A stretch of DNA of 6,685 bases from an archaeon (GCA_016550485.1 JABXGV010000114.1:1-6685), one strand, 5' to 3'. Counted from the first letter of the stretch, positions 1-5,158 are shown. Program-made: numbers and translations. Notes: generated by a model not told the origin, from the letters alone.

Positions 1-206
1 AATCCTGTCCCCCCGTATTCAGGTGGATAACGAGACCCCAGGTAACCTGCTTTTCCGAATTCTCGGATGATGTCCCAGGCTTCCGTTTCACCTCGTTCTA
101 TCTTCTCAGCGAAGGGCGCGAGCTTTTTTTCTACAAAGGTCTTGGCATCTGCTTGAAACTTTTGCTCCTTTTCAGTCAAGTAGAATTCTGATGACAAAGT
201 GATCAC
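1..206 (-). CDS. Acyl-CoA dehydrogenase, N-terminal fragment (runs off the left edge)
   Basis: This frame stays open to the left edge and gives 68 residues of the all-alpha N-terminal domain of an acyl-CoA dehydrogenase, the FAD flavoprotein family that makes the alpha-beta double bond in fatty or branched acyl-CoA breakdown. The family pattern is clear: FYLTEKEQKF near residues 8-17, a helix ending KKLAPFAEKIER (27-38), then IIREFGKAGYLG (46-57) and PPEYGGTG (61-68), matching the usual 'LGELGLLGL..PEEYGG.G' signature. The active-site and FAD-binding parts lie outside the window, so substrate class is unknown. There is no ATG. The frame is closed upstream by TAA, and the likely starts are GTG at 206-204 or TTG at 197-195; the TTG follows GTGATC, which resembles the extended archaeal Shine-Dalgarno. 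A TATA-like element lies about 50-60 bp upstream. The gene is codirectional with the RHH gene but separated from it by 131 bp. Confidence 0.85.
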   Translation of the reverse strand, partial: MITLSSEFYLTEKEQKFQADAKTFVEKKLAPFAEKIERGETEAWDIIREFGKAGYLGSRYPPEYGGTG

Positions 207-255
207 TTCTACCAAAATTTTGACGCTGATAGTACTCAGTGTCAGAGTTAGAGGA

Positions 256-265
256 TATTAATAAG
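256..265 (-). promoter_or_regulatory. Possible TATA box for the acyl-CoA dehydrogenase gene
   Basis: On the minus strand CTTATTAATA is preceded by GCGAAAT, an A-rich stretch in the position of a BRE. A start of transcription about 25 bp downstream would fall near 231, giving a leader of roughly 25-35 nt before the GTG/TTG start codons. The match to the archaeal TATA consensus is moderate, and the call rests on position as much as on sequence. Confidence 0.35.
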
Positions 266-276
266 ATTTCGCCATT

Positions 277-310
277 CAAACCAAGCCAGTAACAGGAGTG
301 CTTGGCTTTG
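277..310. repeat. Imperfect inverted repeat downstream of the RHH gene
   Basis: CAAACCAAGC (277-286) pairs with GCTTGG-C-TTTG (300-310): ten base pairs interrupted by one bulged C, around a 13-nt loop. It lies about 28 nt after the stop of the RHH gene and about 12 bp upstream of the putative acyl-CoA dehydrogenase TATA box. It could be an operator or an RNA hairpin. No T-run follows it on the minus strand, so it does not look like an intrinsic terminator. Confidence 0.3.
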
Positions 311-337
311 AACGGGTAGCAAGGAAGCCTGCGATTC

Positions 338-730
338 TTACTCTCGGGCTGACCTGTGGAGTGCCTTCACGGCTTCTCGGCGGGTTTTCTGCTTGATTTC
401 TTCGATTTGATCAATGGCTGGGAGAATCGTGTCCACTAGCTCGCGTTTCGCAAGGATGCCCTCATGAACGAGATAGGCGACCGCTTCGCTGCGGCTCTTG
501 AAGATGTCCAGGGAGATGAGCGCATCCACAATGCGAAGATCGCTATCCCAGACCCTGGTCATCACTATCGAGTCGCGCCGCTTCGCGGTGGGGAGATCGC
601 CTGACGTGAAAAGCTCCTTCAACTCCTGCAAGACCTCGGGATCGAGGCCCCTTTGCTGCCCCTCGTGCGACTCCTCGTCTGAGGGCGTGCGTTTCTGGAT
701 TTTCCGTTTTGACCTGGTGGATGAAGGCAA
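338..730 (-). CDS. Ribbon-helix-helix (CopG/MetJ-like) DNA-binding protein
   Basis: This 130-residue protein is probably a transcription factor. A charged, likely disordered N-terminus (1-30; many Lys, Arg, Glu) leads to a predicted helix (31-43) and then a compact RHH module. The module has a strand at about 54-61 (SIVMTRVW), helix A at about 63-74, and the characteristic SRSEAVAYLVHEGI (79-92) as turn plus helix B. Archaeal RHH proteins commonly have such an 'SRSEA...Yli.eGi' helix after a strand that inserts into the DNA major groove as a dimer. A charged C-terminal helix (about 105-128) may help oligomerisation. The start is TTG at 730-728, since no in-frame ATG occurs before residue 57, inside the RHH strand. 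A GGGGG tract seven nt upstream (742-738) may serve as ribosome binding site. It is divergent from the tusA operon, which makes local regulation of that operon or of itself a reasonable guess. The DNA target and any ligand are unknown. Confidence 0.75.
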   Translation of the reverse strand: MPSSTRSKRKIQKRTPSDEESHEGQQRGLDPEVLQELKELFTSGDLPTAKRRDSIVMTRVWDSDLRIVDALISLDIFKSRSEAVAYLVHEGILAKRELVDTILPAIDQIEEIKQKTRREAVKALHRSARE

Positions 731-766
731 AATAAAACCCCCAATTATGTAACTCTATTACACTAC

Positions 767-779
767 AGCCTTTTAGGCT
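767..779. promoter_or_regulatory. Short perfect inverted repeat, possible operator of the RHH gene
   Basis: AGCCT-TTT-AGGCT is a 5-bp perfect inverted repeat with a 3-nt spacer, about 37-50 bp upstream of the RHH TTG start. Read on the minus strand, its centre (CTAAAAGG) also lies where a weak TATA box for that gene would be. RHH dimers often bind short palindromes of this kind, so it is a candidate autoregulatory site. A 5-bp repeat can arise by chance. Confidence 0.25.
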
Positions 780-826
780 TTTAGTGTCTTGTTGGTAATG
801 CTGTGAACCAAGACCGTGTGGTGACG

Positions 827-833
827 TTTATAT
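827..833 (+). promoter_or_regulatory. TATA-box candidate 1 for the tusA-dsrE-iscS-iscU operon
   Basis: TTTATAT is the best match to the archaeal TATA consensus in the divergent intergenic region. It predicts transcription starting near 855 and a leader of about 60 nt before the ATG at 919, with the 20-bp palindrome inside that leader. Confidence 0.4.
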
Positions 834-848
834 GGAGGAGCGATTTCC

Positions 849-856
849 TTAAATAG
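849..856 (+). promoter_or_regulatory. TATA-box candidate 2 for the tusA-dsrE-iscS-iscU operon
   Basis: TTAAATAG lies about 26 bp upstream of the left end of the 20-bp palindrome, so transcription from it would begin at about 877-880, right on the palindrome. This is the classic geometry for a repressor that blocks polymerase at the start site. It is an alternative to the TTTATAT element 20 bp upstream; sequence alone does not decide between them. Confidence 0.4.
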
Positions 857-878
857 TTCTAATGTGACTCCCCCATAG

Positions 879-898
879 AACTTAACAATTGTTAAGTT
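879..898. promoter_or_regulatory. Perfect 20-bp palindrome, likely operator of the sulfur/Fe-S operon
   Basis: AACTTAACAATTGTTAAGTT is exactly self-complementary over 20 bases; the next pair (G/G) breaks it. It sits between the TATA-like elements and the tusA ribosome binding site, in a divergent region shared with an RHH regulator gene. A dimeric regulator binding site is the simplest reading. The length and AT-rich dyad also resemble sites of winged-helix (ArsR/MarR/Rrf2-like) dimers, so the binding protein may be encoded elsewhere. Confidence 0.6.
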
Positions 899-918
899 GT
901 TGGAGGCGAAAGCAAACC

Positions 919-1182
919 ATGAAGCAAAAACGCCCTCGCAGCACAGACCAAAAGCCCTGCTGCACCATCGACACCCGTGGGATGTTCTGCCCAATTCCTG
1001 TCTACAAGGCCCGCCAAGCCGTCCTCGAAGCCAAACCCCGCCAAATCGTGGAACTCCTCGCCGACGACCCTGCCGCCGAGGAGGACATCACCCGCTGGGC
1101 AGAACGAACAGGCAACACGGTTCTAGCAATCGAGAAAACCGACGACTACGTTCGCTTCCTAATCCAAAAGACCGAAGGATGA
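919..1182 (+). CDS. tusA: TusA-family sulfur carrier protein (SirA/YeeD fold)
   Basis: This 87-residue cytosolic protein carries sulfur as a persulfide on a conserved cysteine. The family signature IDTRGMFCPIPVYKARQAV (17-35) contains the CPxP motif with Cys24 as the expected persulfide site. The rest follows the two-layer alpha/beta TusA fold: a helix at 27-38, strand QIVELLADD (42-50), helix 52-64, and terminal strands TVLAIEK and YVRFLIQK. Family members pass sulfur between cysteine desulfurases, DsrE/DsrEFH or rhodanese-type proteins, and acceptors in tRNA thiolation, Moco synthesis or sulfur oxidation. An extra Cys14-Cys15 pair lies just before the fold. The start is the ATG at 919, with GGAGG at 902-906, twelve nt upstream. 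An in-frame TTG at 889 is rejected because it lies inside the operator palindrome. The gene ends seven nt before the dsrE-like ATG, so the two are almost certainly cotranscribed. Confidence 0.88.
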   Translation: MKQKRPRSTDQKPCCTIDTRGMFCPIPVYKARQAVLEAKPRQIVELLADDPAAEEDITRWAERTGNTVLAIEKTDDYVRFLIQKTEG

Positions 1183-1189
1183 ACCTCAC

Positions 1190-1552
1190 ATGACCAAAAA
1201 ACTAGTCTATCTTCTAACCGCTGGCCCCGAAACACCCGAACGCCTCTACGCCCCCTTCATCCTCGCGACCACCGCGAAGATGATGGACATAGATGCCACA
1301 ATCTTCTTTATGATTCACGGAGTAAAAGTAGTGAAGAAGGGAGAAGCCGATTCAATCAAGATTAGCAACTTTCCTCCCCTAAAGGAGGTAATAGATCAAG
1401 CCATCAAGGCAGGCGTCGAGTTGATGGTGTGTGACCAAAGCACTCAACTACTAGGCTTAGACAGAGGCGGGTACCTAGAAGGAGCCAAGGTGGTTGGGGC
1501 AGCAACGCTAAATGACCTAGCGTTGGAAGCTGATGGGCTATTGGTCTTCTAA
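1190..1552 (+). CDS. DsrE-family (DsrE/DsrF-like) sulfur-relay protein
   Basis: This 120-residue protein has the DsrE fold. A first strand KKLVYLLTAGPETPERLYAPF (3-23) leads into helix 1, with strand IDATIFFMIHGVKVVKKG (34-51) next. The family's conserved cysteine region is VELMVCDQSTQLLGL (76-90), in which Cys81 is the likely persulfide-carrying residue. His43 sits at the end of strand 2. DsrE, TusD and related proteins accept sulfur from TusA-type carriers in relay systems (TusBCD in tRNA thiolation; DsrEFH in sulfur oxidisers), and standalone DsrE-like proteins next to tusA are frequent in archaea. It contains a single cysteine. The ATG at 1190 is preceded by AAGGATGA (1175-1182), which overlaps the tusA stop and lies seven nt upstream. 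The exact donor and acceptor are not known; neighbouring tusA and iscU suggest delivery of sulfane sulfur toward Fe-S or thiolation targets. Confidence 0.8.
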   Translation: MTKKLVYLLTAGPETPERLYAPFILATTAKMMDIDATIFFMIHGVKVVKKGEADSIKISNFPPLKEVIDQAIKAGVELMVCDQSTQLLGLDRGGYLEGAKVVGAATLNDLALEADGLLVF

Positions 1553-1572
1553 GAAAGAATAACAGAGATTTA

Positions 1573-1579
1573 GAGGGTG
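1573..1579 (+). promoter_or_regulatory. Ribosome binding site deciding the iscS-like start
   Basis: GAGGGTG resembles the archaeal Shine-Dalgarno and ends nine nt before the ATG at 1589. The upstream in-frame GTG at 1577 overlaps this element and has no comparable site of its own, so ATG 1589 is preferred. Confidence 0.55.
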
Positions 1580-1588
1580 CTGAAAAAG

Positions 1589-2758
1589 ATGGTGGAACGA
1601 GTCAACCTGAACCATGCTGCGGGTAACCCTGTGGATAAACGAGTGCTCGAGGGAATGCTCCCTTATTTTCAGGAATTCTACGGAAACCCTTCCTCAGTCC
1701 ATATTGCTGGGCAACATGCAGCTAAGGCGCTTGCCAATGCGCGAATGCAGATTGTAAACCTTGTCGGAGCGGACGTTAAAGATCGGATTGTCTTCACGAG
1801 CGGCGCAACAGAAGCTAACAACCTCGCCCTCATCGGATTTGCATACCGGAATCGTCAAAAGGGCAATCACATCATCACAAGCCAAGTCGAGCATCTAAGC
1901 ATCCTAAACCCCCTAAAGTTTCTGGTCAAACAAGGATTCGAAGTCACCCACGTTCCCGTAGATGAATATGGCATCATCAAACTCGAGGCCCTAAAAGAGG
2001 CGATAACCGACAAAACGATTCTATTCTCGATTCAGCATGCCAACAACGAAGTAGGATCGATTCAGCCAATCCGGGAAGTCGCAGGTATAGCCGCGGACGC
2101 AAAGGTTCCTCTCCACGTGGACGCAGTCGCCAGTGCAGGTCAGATCCCCATCGATGTTTCGGATTTAGGGGTCTCCTTAATGACACTCTCCTCCAATGAT
2201 CTCTATGGACCCAAGGGCGTGGGTGCGCTGGTAGTAAGGCGGGGCACTTCAATCCAGCCGATTCTTCTAGGAGGCGGTCAAGAGATGGGGTTGCGCTCTG
2301 GGACAGAAAACGTTTCAGGAATAGTGGGGATGGGTCTCGCCGCTGAAATTACCGGAAGAGAACTAGAGGCGAATATCCGACATTTTACTCGCCTTCGGGA
2401 TCGTCTCATCAAGGCTGTAACAAGCAAGATGGAATACACTTATCTCAACGGTCACCCAACCCACCGTCTCCCAAATAACGCTAACATCAGGTTCAGCTTC
2501 GTCGAAGGTGAAGCCATCACCCTCCACCTCAGTTTCCAAGGCTTTCTTGTAGCCACAAGCTCAGCCTGCACCTCGAGAACTCTGGAGGCGTCTCATGTTC
2601 TTTTATCCATGGGGGTTGACGAGGCGGAGGCCCATGGGGCGCTTCAGCTCACACTGGGTCGTGATAACACCGAAAGCCATATTGACCACTTCACCGAAGT
2701 GCTACCCCCAATCATTCAACGCCTCCGCGAGATGTCACCTCTCTACCCACCCAGCTAG
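1589..2758 (+). CDS. IscS/NifS-like protein lacking the PLP-binding lysine (Asp replaces Lys)
   Basis: This 389-residue class V aminotransferase-fold protein aligns along the whole length of IscS. Visible landmarks are LNHAAGNPVD (7-16), GNPSSVH (32-38), FTSGATEANNLAL (69-81), His102 in VEHLS (PLP stacking), ANNEVG (151-156), Asp178 in HVDA (pyridine nitrogen), RSGTEN (236-241), the sulfur-loop SACTSRTLEASHVL (325-338) with Cys327, and Arg358 in LGRDNTE (substrate carboxylate). The motif normally reading S-G/A-H-K-x-Y-G-P-K-G is SSNDLYGPKG (201-210): His becomes Asn203 and the Schiff-base lysine becomes Asp204. The residue equivalent to E. coli Gln183 is Ala181. The spacing Asp178-Asp204 equals Asp180-Lys206 of E. 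coli IscS, so this is substitution, not misalignment. A. fulgidus IscS is reported to carry Asp here, to lack desulfurase activity, and to donate its loop cysteine as an Fe-S ligand in a complex with IscU. The same role is inferred here. The reading frame is intact, so this is not a decayed gene. A GTG at 1577 would add four residues. Confidence 0.88.
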   Translation: MVERVNLNHAAGNPVDKRVLEGMLPYFQEFYGNPSSVHIAGQHAAKALANARMQIVNLVGADVKDRIVFTSGATEANNLALIGFAYRNRQKGNHIITSQVEHLSILNPLKFLVKQGFEVTHVPVDEYGIIKLEALKEAITDKTILFSIQHANNEVGSIQPIREVAGIAADAKVPLHVDAVASAGQIPIDVSDLGVSLMTLSSNDLYGPKGVGALVVRRGTSIQPILLGGGQEMGLRSGTENVSGIVGMGLAAEITGRELEANIRHFTRLRDRLIKAVTSKMEYTYLNGHPTHRLPNNANIRFSFVEGEAITLHLSFQGFLVATSSACTSRTLEASHVLLSMGVDEAEAHGALQLTLGRDNTESHIDHFTEVLPPIIQRLREMSPLYPPS

Positions 2759-2774
2759 GAGATGAAAACACACA

Positions 2775-3161
2775 ATGTATAGCGAAAAAGTCAAGGAACA
2801 TTTTCAGAACCCAAGAAACATGGGCGAGTTACCCGATGCGGATGCCATCGGCAAGACGGGTAACCCAGTCTGTGGCGACCTCATCTGGATCTACATCAAA
2901 GTCAAAGATGATGTCATCGTGGATATCGGCTTCAAGACCTTCGGGTGTGCAGCCGCCATCGCTACGAGCAGCATGCTCACAGAACTTGCCAAGGGCAAGA
3001 CATTGAAAGAAGCCCTCAAAATCACCAGGGCAGAAATCGCTGAAAGCCTAGAAGGCTTGCCACCGATCAAGATGCATTGTTCGAACCTAGCTGCTGATGG
3101 TCTCCATAAGGCTATTGAGGAATACCTTCGGAAGACTGGTCGTTCGATTGAAGACCTCTAG
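2775..3161 (+). CDS. iscU: IscU-type iron-sulfur cluster assembly scaffold
   Basis: This 128-residue protein is a full-length IscU/NifU-N scaffold on which Fe-S clusters are built before transfer. The N-terminal MYSEKVKEHFQNPRNMGEL (1-19) matches the family. All three cluster-ligand cysteines are present: Cys33 in GNPVCGD (with the conserved Asp35 that labilises the cluster), Cys58 in KTFGCAAAIATSS, and Cys102 in KMHCSNLAADGL. LPPIK (95-99) corresponds to the LPPVK chaperone-recognition motif. The segment after Cys58 reads AAAIATSS instead of the common GSAIASSS, a mild departure. There is no NifU central or C-terminal domain. The ATG at 2775 follows AGGAGATGA (2757-2765), which overlaps the stop of the iscS-like gene, so the two are translationally close and likely made as partners. 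IscU and the lysine-less IscS probably form the assembly complex; carrier-bound sulfur could come from the two upstream proteins. This is the last gene of the operon and converges with the receiver gene. Confidence 0.92.
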   Translation: MYSEKVKEHFQNPRNMGELPDADAIGKTGNPVCGDLIWIYIKVKDDVIVDIGFKTFGCAAAIATSSMLTELAKGKTLKEALKITRAEIAESLEGLPPIKMHCSNLAADGLHKAIEEYLRKTGRSIEDL

Positions 3162-3248
3162 ACCCGCATTGCCCTTGGTGGACTGAATTTCACACACAGC
3201 CTCAGGTATTAAAGGAAAGGTAGAAGCTGCCATCGAACTAGGGTATTG
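3162..3248. other. Convergent intergenic spacer
   Basis: This spacer separates the ends of the iscU and receiver genes, which face each other. I see no gene and no strong hairpin or long T-run. On the minus strand CTACCTTTCCTTTAAT (3224-3209) is pyrimidine-rich and could act as a weak archaeal-type terminator for the receiver transcript, but the support is slight. Confidence 0.4.
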
Positions 3249-3674
3249 CTAATCGGAACTCTTGGATTTTGCCAAGAGACGCTCCACCGTCCTGTATATT
3301 TCATCGCCGGTGAGAGCCCCTTTTATAAGATAGTGATGGGCTCCGAGTCCTAAAACCTCCTTGACGGTTTCCTCATCATCAATTGCAGTAAGAGCCACAA
3401 TTATCATGTCAGGGAACTCGGCCTTAACCTGGGGGATTAATTGCGTCCCGCTAATCTTGGGCAATACCAAGTCAACAATGAAAACATCAGGAGGACTAGC
3501 ACGGATTTTGTCAATCGCCTCTTGACCGTCATAGGCGATTCCAACTTCATAGTATTCGCTGAGGAGTATTTGGGCAGCACGGAGGAAGACCCTGGAATCA
3601 TCCGCCAGAAGTACCCTTACTTGTTTAGGCGATTTCTCTGAAACCAATGCTGGTTTTTCCTCCCGTTTCTTCAT
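3249..3674 (-). CDS. CheY-like single-domain response regulator (receiver)
   Basis: This 141-residue protein is one receiver domain with no output domain. The phosphorylation machinery is complete: acidic pair Asp25-Asp26 in VLLADDSR, phospho-acceptor Asp68 in VFIVDLVLPKISG, Thr96 in VALTAIDD, and Lys118 in HYLIKGA. The first 17 residues are a charged tail outside the fold. As drawn (ATG 3674) it overlaps the end of the upstream ATPase gene by 50 nt and has no visible ribosome binding site. A TTG at 3647-3645 (residue 10) has GGAGG at 3663-3659, eleven nt upstream, and would cut the overlap to 23 nt, giving 132 residues without harming the domain. I cannot decide between them. Overlap with the two-domain KaiC-like gene implies cotranscription and a shared pathway. 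No histidine kinase is present in the window. Its partner kinase is unknown; the KaiC-type ATPases are candidates for interaction. Confidence 0.9.
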   Translation of the reverse strand: MKKREEKPALVSEKSPKQVRVLLADDSRVFLRAAQILLSEYYEVGIAYDGQEAIDKIRASPPDVFIVDLVLPKISGTQLIPQVKAEFPDMIIVALTAIDDEETVKEVLGLGAHHYLIKGALTGDEIYRTVERLLAKSKSSD

Positions 3675-5070
3675 GGAATATACAGTACTGAGTAGTTGGA
3701 GGGTTAATCCCCCTTAAAATAGTAGCACCTGTCTTGACGGACAGAGAGATATGGACTTCGGACAAGTCGGCAAGATATGGGTTGATTTCTGCCGTACTGC
3801 TATAGCCGACGACAATGCTCAGGTCGCTCTCCCGTGCGGTGTCATTGGCGATCCGGGTCGCCCATTGGGGTAGGTCTCCGGGTCCAAGCCAGGATTGGAG
3901 CCAGCCAAACCCTACGATGTTCAAGATATTTGAGCAGCCTTGGCTTCGCAATTCCTCTGGAACCCGTATCCAGGCGTTTTCAAGGTCCTTACTTTCACGA
4001 GAGGCTATCGCCTTATAGTAGGGCTCTCCGAGTTCTGCTCTAGAGCTAGACATGCTGAGTTCTGAGGTCGCGCTTACAAAGAGGCGGAGCCTAGTATTCA
4101 GTTGGTCAACAAACCCGTAATGAAGCGCTGCGGATTTTAGACGGCGGAAGCTGAGCATATTAGGGGGAACCATGACTACGCCTCCACATTGAAGCAGAAA
4201 GTTGGCTATGAAGTTCAAGATTAACGTGTTAGTGACTTCATTTTGTACTCCCCGACCAACATCGAGGAAGAGAGTGCTTCCCCGCCGGAAGCTGCCAATA
4301 ATCTCGTCAAGCGTCTGGATACCGGATGAAAACTTTCCCGCGCTGTGGGGAATAACTTGAAAGGTAGAGGGGCGTCGGGCTTGTTCCACATCATAGGAGG
4401 GTAGAACTTGGAAACGGTTGGAACTCAAAGTGAACCCTTGTACACCCTTTTGGATTCGGGTTCCCCGTAGTTTGTCGATACGTATGCTTCGCCACAATTG
4501 CCCCTCTGTCATCGACTTGGTAAGTATAATCGTGCTATCCGTGATATGATCAAGAGGGCTGTCATGATCTCCCTCCTGAACCAAGATGATCTTGGCCTTT
4601 GTCCGAGCGTTCAAGTGGCTGAGCGCGACAGCGAGCCGCTGGGGATCAGACCGAGTCGCCTCCACGATGGCGTCAAAGGAGTCAATGACACAAACACAGG
4701 GTTCTTGGGATAAAAGTCGGTCATTGACCGCGCTGATAAAGGTGAGTTCATCGGAGAAGATTGACACGTCGGAATCGTCTACCGTGGATGGCACCGCGTC
4801 AACAATATTTTCCGAGGACAATATCTCCTTAGCCCAGGGAAACTGGCTTTCTAGACTGGGGGTGTCCACTCGAGAAGATAGATAGAGGAAATGTTTTGGC
4901 TTAAACCGTTTCGGGAATGCTGCCACTAACTCCGCGAAGAGGGAGAGCGCAAAGGTGGTCTTGCCTGTGCCAGACCTGCCTTTGATTAATAGGGTTTGAC
5001 CATGTTGGCGATTTAAAAACTCTAGAATTTCTTGGGGCAAGTTCAAGGGTTCACAACCCCGCTCTCTCAT
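3625..5070 (-). CDS. Two-domain KaiC/GvpD-like RecA-fold ATPase with degenerate second domain
   Basis: This 481-residue protein has two RecA/KaiC-like halves. The first (about 11-235) begins LPQEILEFLNRQHGQTLLIKG, as in archaeal proteins often labelled GvpD-like. It carries Walker A GRSGTGKT (31-38), SSRVDTPSLESQFPWAKEIL (65-84), Walker B VCVIDS (126-131, Asp130) and a KLRG motif (200-203) like the KaiC K-x-R-G. It lacks the paired glutamates of KaiC after strand 2 (Ser66-Arg67 instead). The second half (about 246-460) opens with the KaiC-type FSSGIQTLDEIIG..FRRGSTLFLDV, but the P-loop position reads GRGVQNEVTN with no Lys-Ser/Thr, so it probably cannot bind ATP normally. No signal peptide or membrane segment is seen. 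The ATG at 5070 is about 27 bp from a TATA-like element, suggesting a leaderless message. The gene overlaps the receiver gene downstream. A signalling or regulatory role is inferred. No gas vesicle genes are nearby, so a GvpD function is not supported. Confidence 0.8.
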   Translation of the reverse strand: MRERGCEPLNLPQEILEFLNRQHGQTLLIKGRSGTGKTTFALSLFAELVAAFPKRFKPKHFLYLSSRVDTPSLESQFPWAKEILSSENIVDAVPSTVDDSDVSIFSDELTFISAVNDRLLSQEPCVCVIDSFDAIVEATRSDPQRLAVALSHLNARTKAKIILVQEGDHDSPLDHITDSTIILTKSMTEGQLWRSIRIDKLRGTRIQKGVQGFTLSSNRFQVLPSYDVEQARRPSTFQVIPHSAGKFSSGIQTLDEIIGSFRRGSTLFLDVGRGVQNEVTNTLILNFIANFLLQCGGVVMVPPNMLSFRRLKSAALHYGFVDQLNTRLRLFVSATSELSMSSSRAELGEPYYKAIASRESKDLENAWIRVPEELRSQGCSNILNIVGFGWLQSWLGPGDLPQWATRIANDTARESDLSIVVGYSSTAEINPYLADLSEVHISLSVKTGATILRGINPPTTQYCIFHEETGGKTSIGFREIA

Positions 5071-5093
5071 CTACTAGATGGTTCATTCATTAC

Positions 5094-5100
5094 AAATAAA
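5094..5100 (-). promoter_or_regulatory. TATA-box candidate for the two-domain ATPase and receiver genes
   Basis: On the minus strand AACTTTATTTG holds TTTATTT, centred about 27 bp before the ATG at 5070. This spacing would place the transcription start at or within a few bases of the start codon. No clear Shine-Dalgarno precedes that ATG, consistent with a leaderless mRNA. Confidence 0.45.
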
Positions 5101-5158
5101 GTTACCTTTGGGATGCATTGAAGACGGGAATTCACGATTTCTGGCAGAGAGGAGACGC

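Noticed and set aside
498..752. Plus-strand open frame of 84 codons across the RHH gene
   Set aside because: It lies antisense to the RHH gene and its translation shows no recognisable fold; the minus-strand product has a clear RHH module.
832..852. Six-codon mini-ORF (MEERFP) upstream of tusA
   Set aside because: It starts inside a TATA-like element, so it is unlikely to be in the message, and it shows no attenuator pairing.
889..918. TTG at 889 as the tusA start
   Set aside because: It would put ten extra residues inside the palindrome, upstream of the GGAGG ribosome binding site; ATG 919 is supported by that site.
773..994. Minus-strand open frame of 73 codons over the operon promoter and tusA start
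   Set aside because: It crosses the palindrome, promoter elements and start of tusA, and its translation has no family resemblance.
897..1193. Second plus-strand frame over tusA (98 codons)
   Set aside because: It is Pro/Arg-rich frame-shifted shadow translation of tusA, with no domain.
1589..2758. Treating the iscS-like gene as a pseudogene because the PLP lysine is missing
   Set aside because: The frame is full length, the other active-site residues are intact, and it sits in a tight operon; an Asp at this site has an active-role precedent in A. fulgidus.
3625..5070. Gas vesicle regulator GvpD as a functional call
   Set aside because: The resemblance is to the P-loop ATPase family only. 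No gas vesicle structural genes are in the window, and many archaeal proteins of this shape occur without them.
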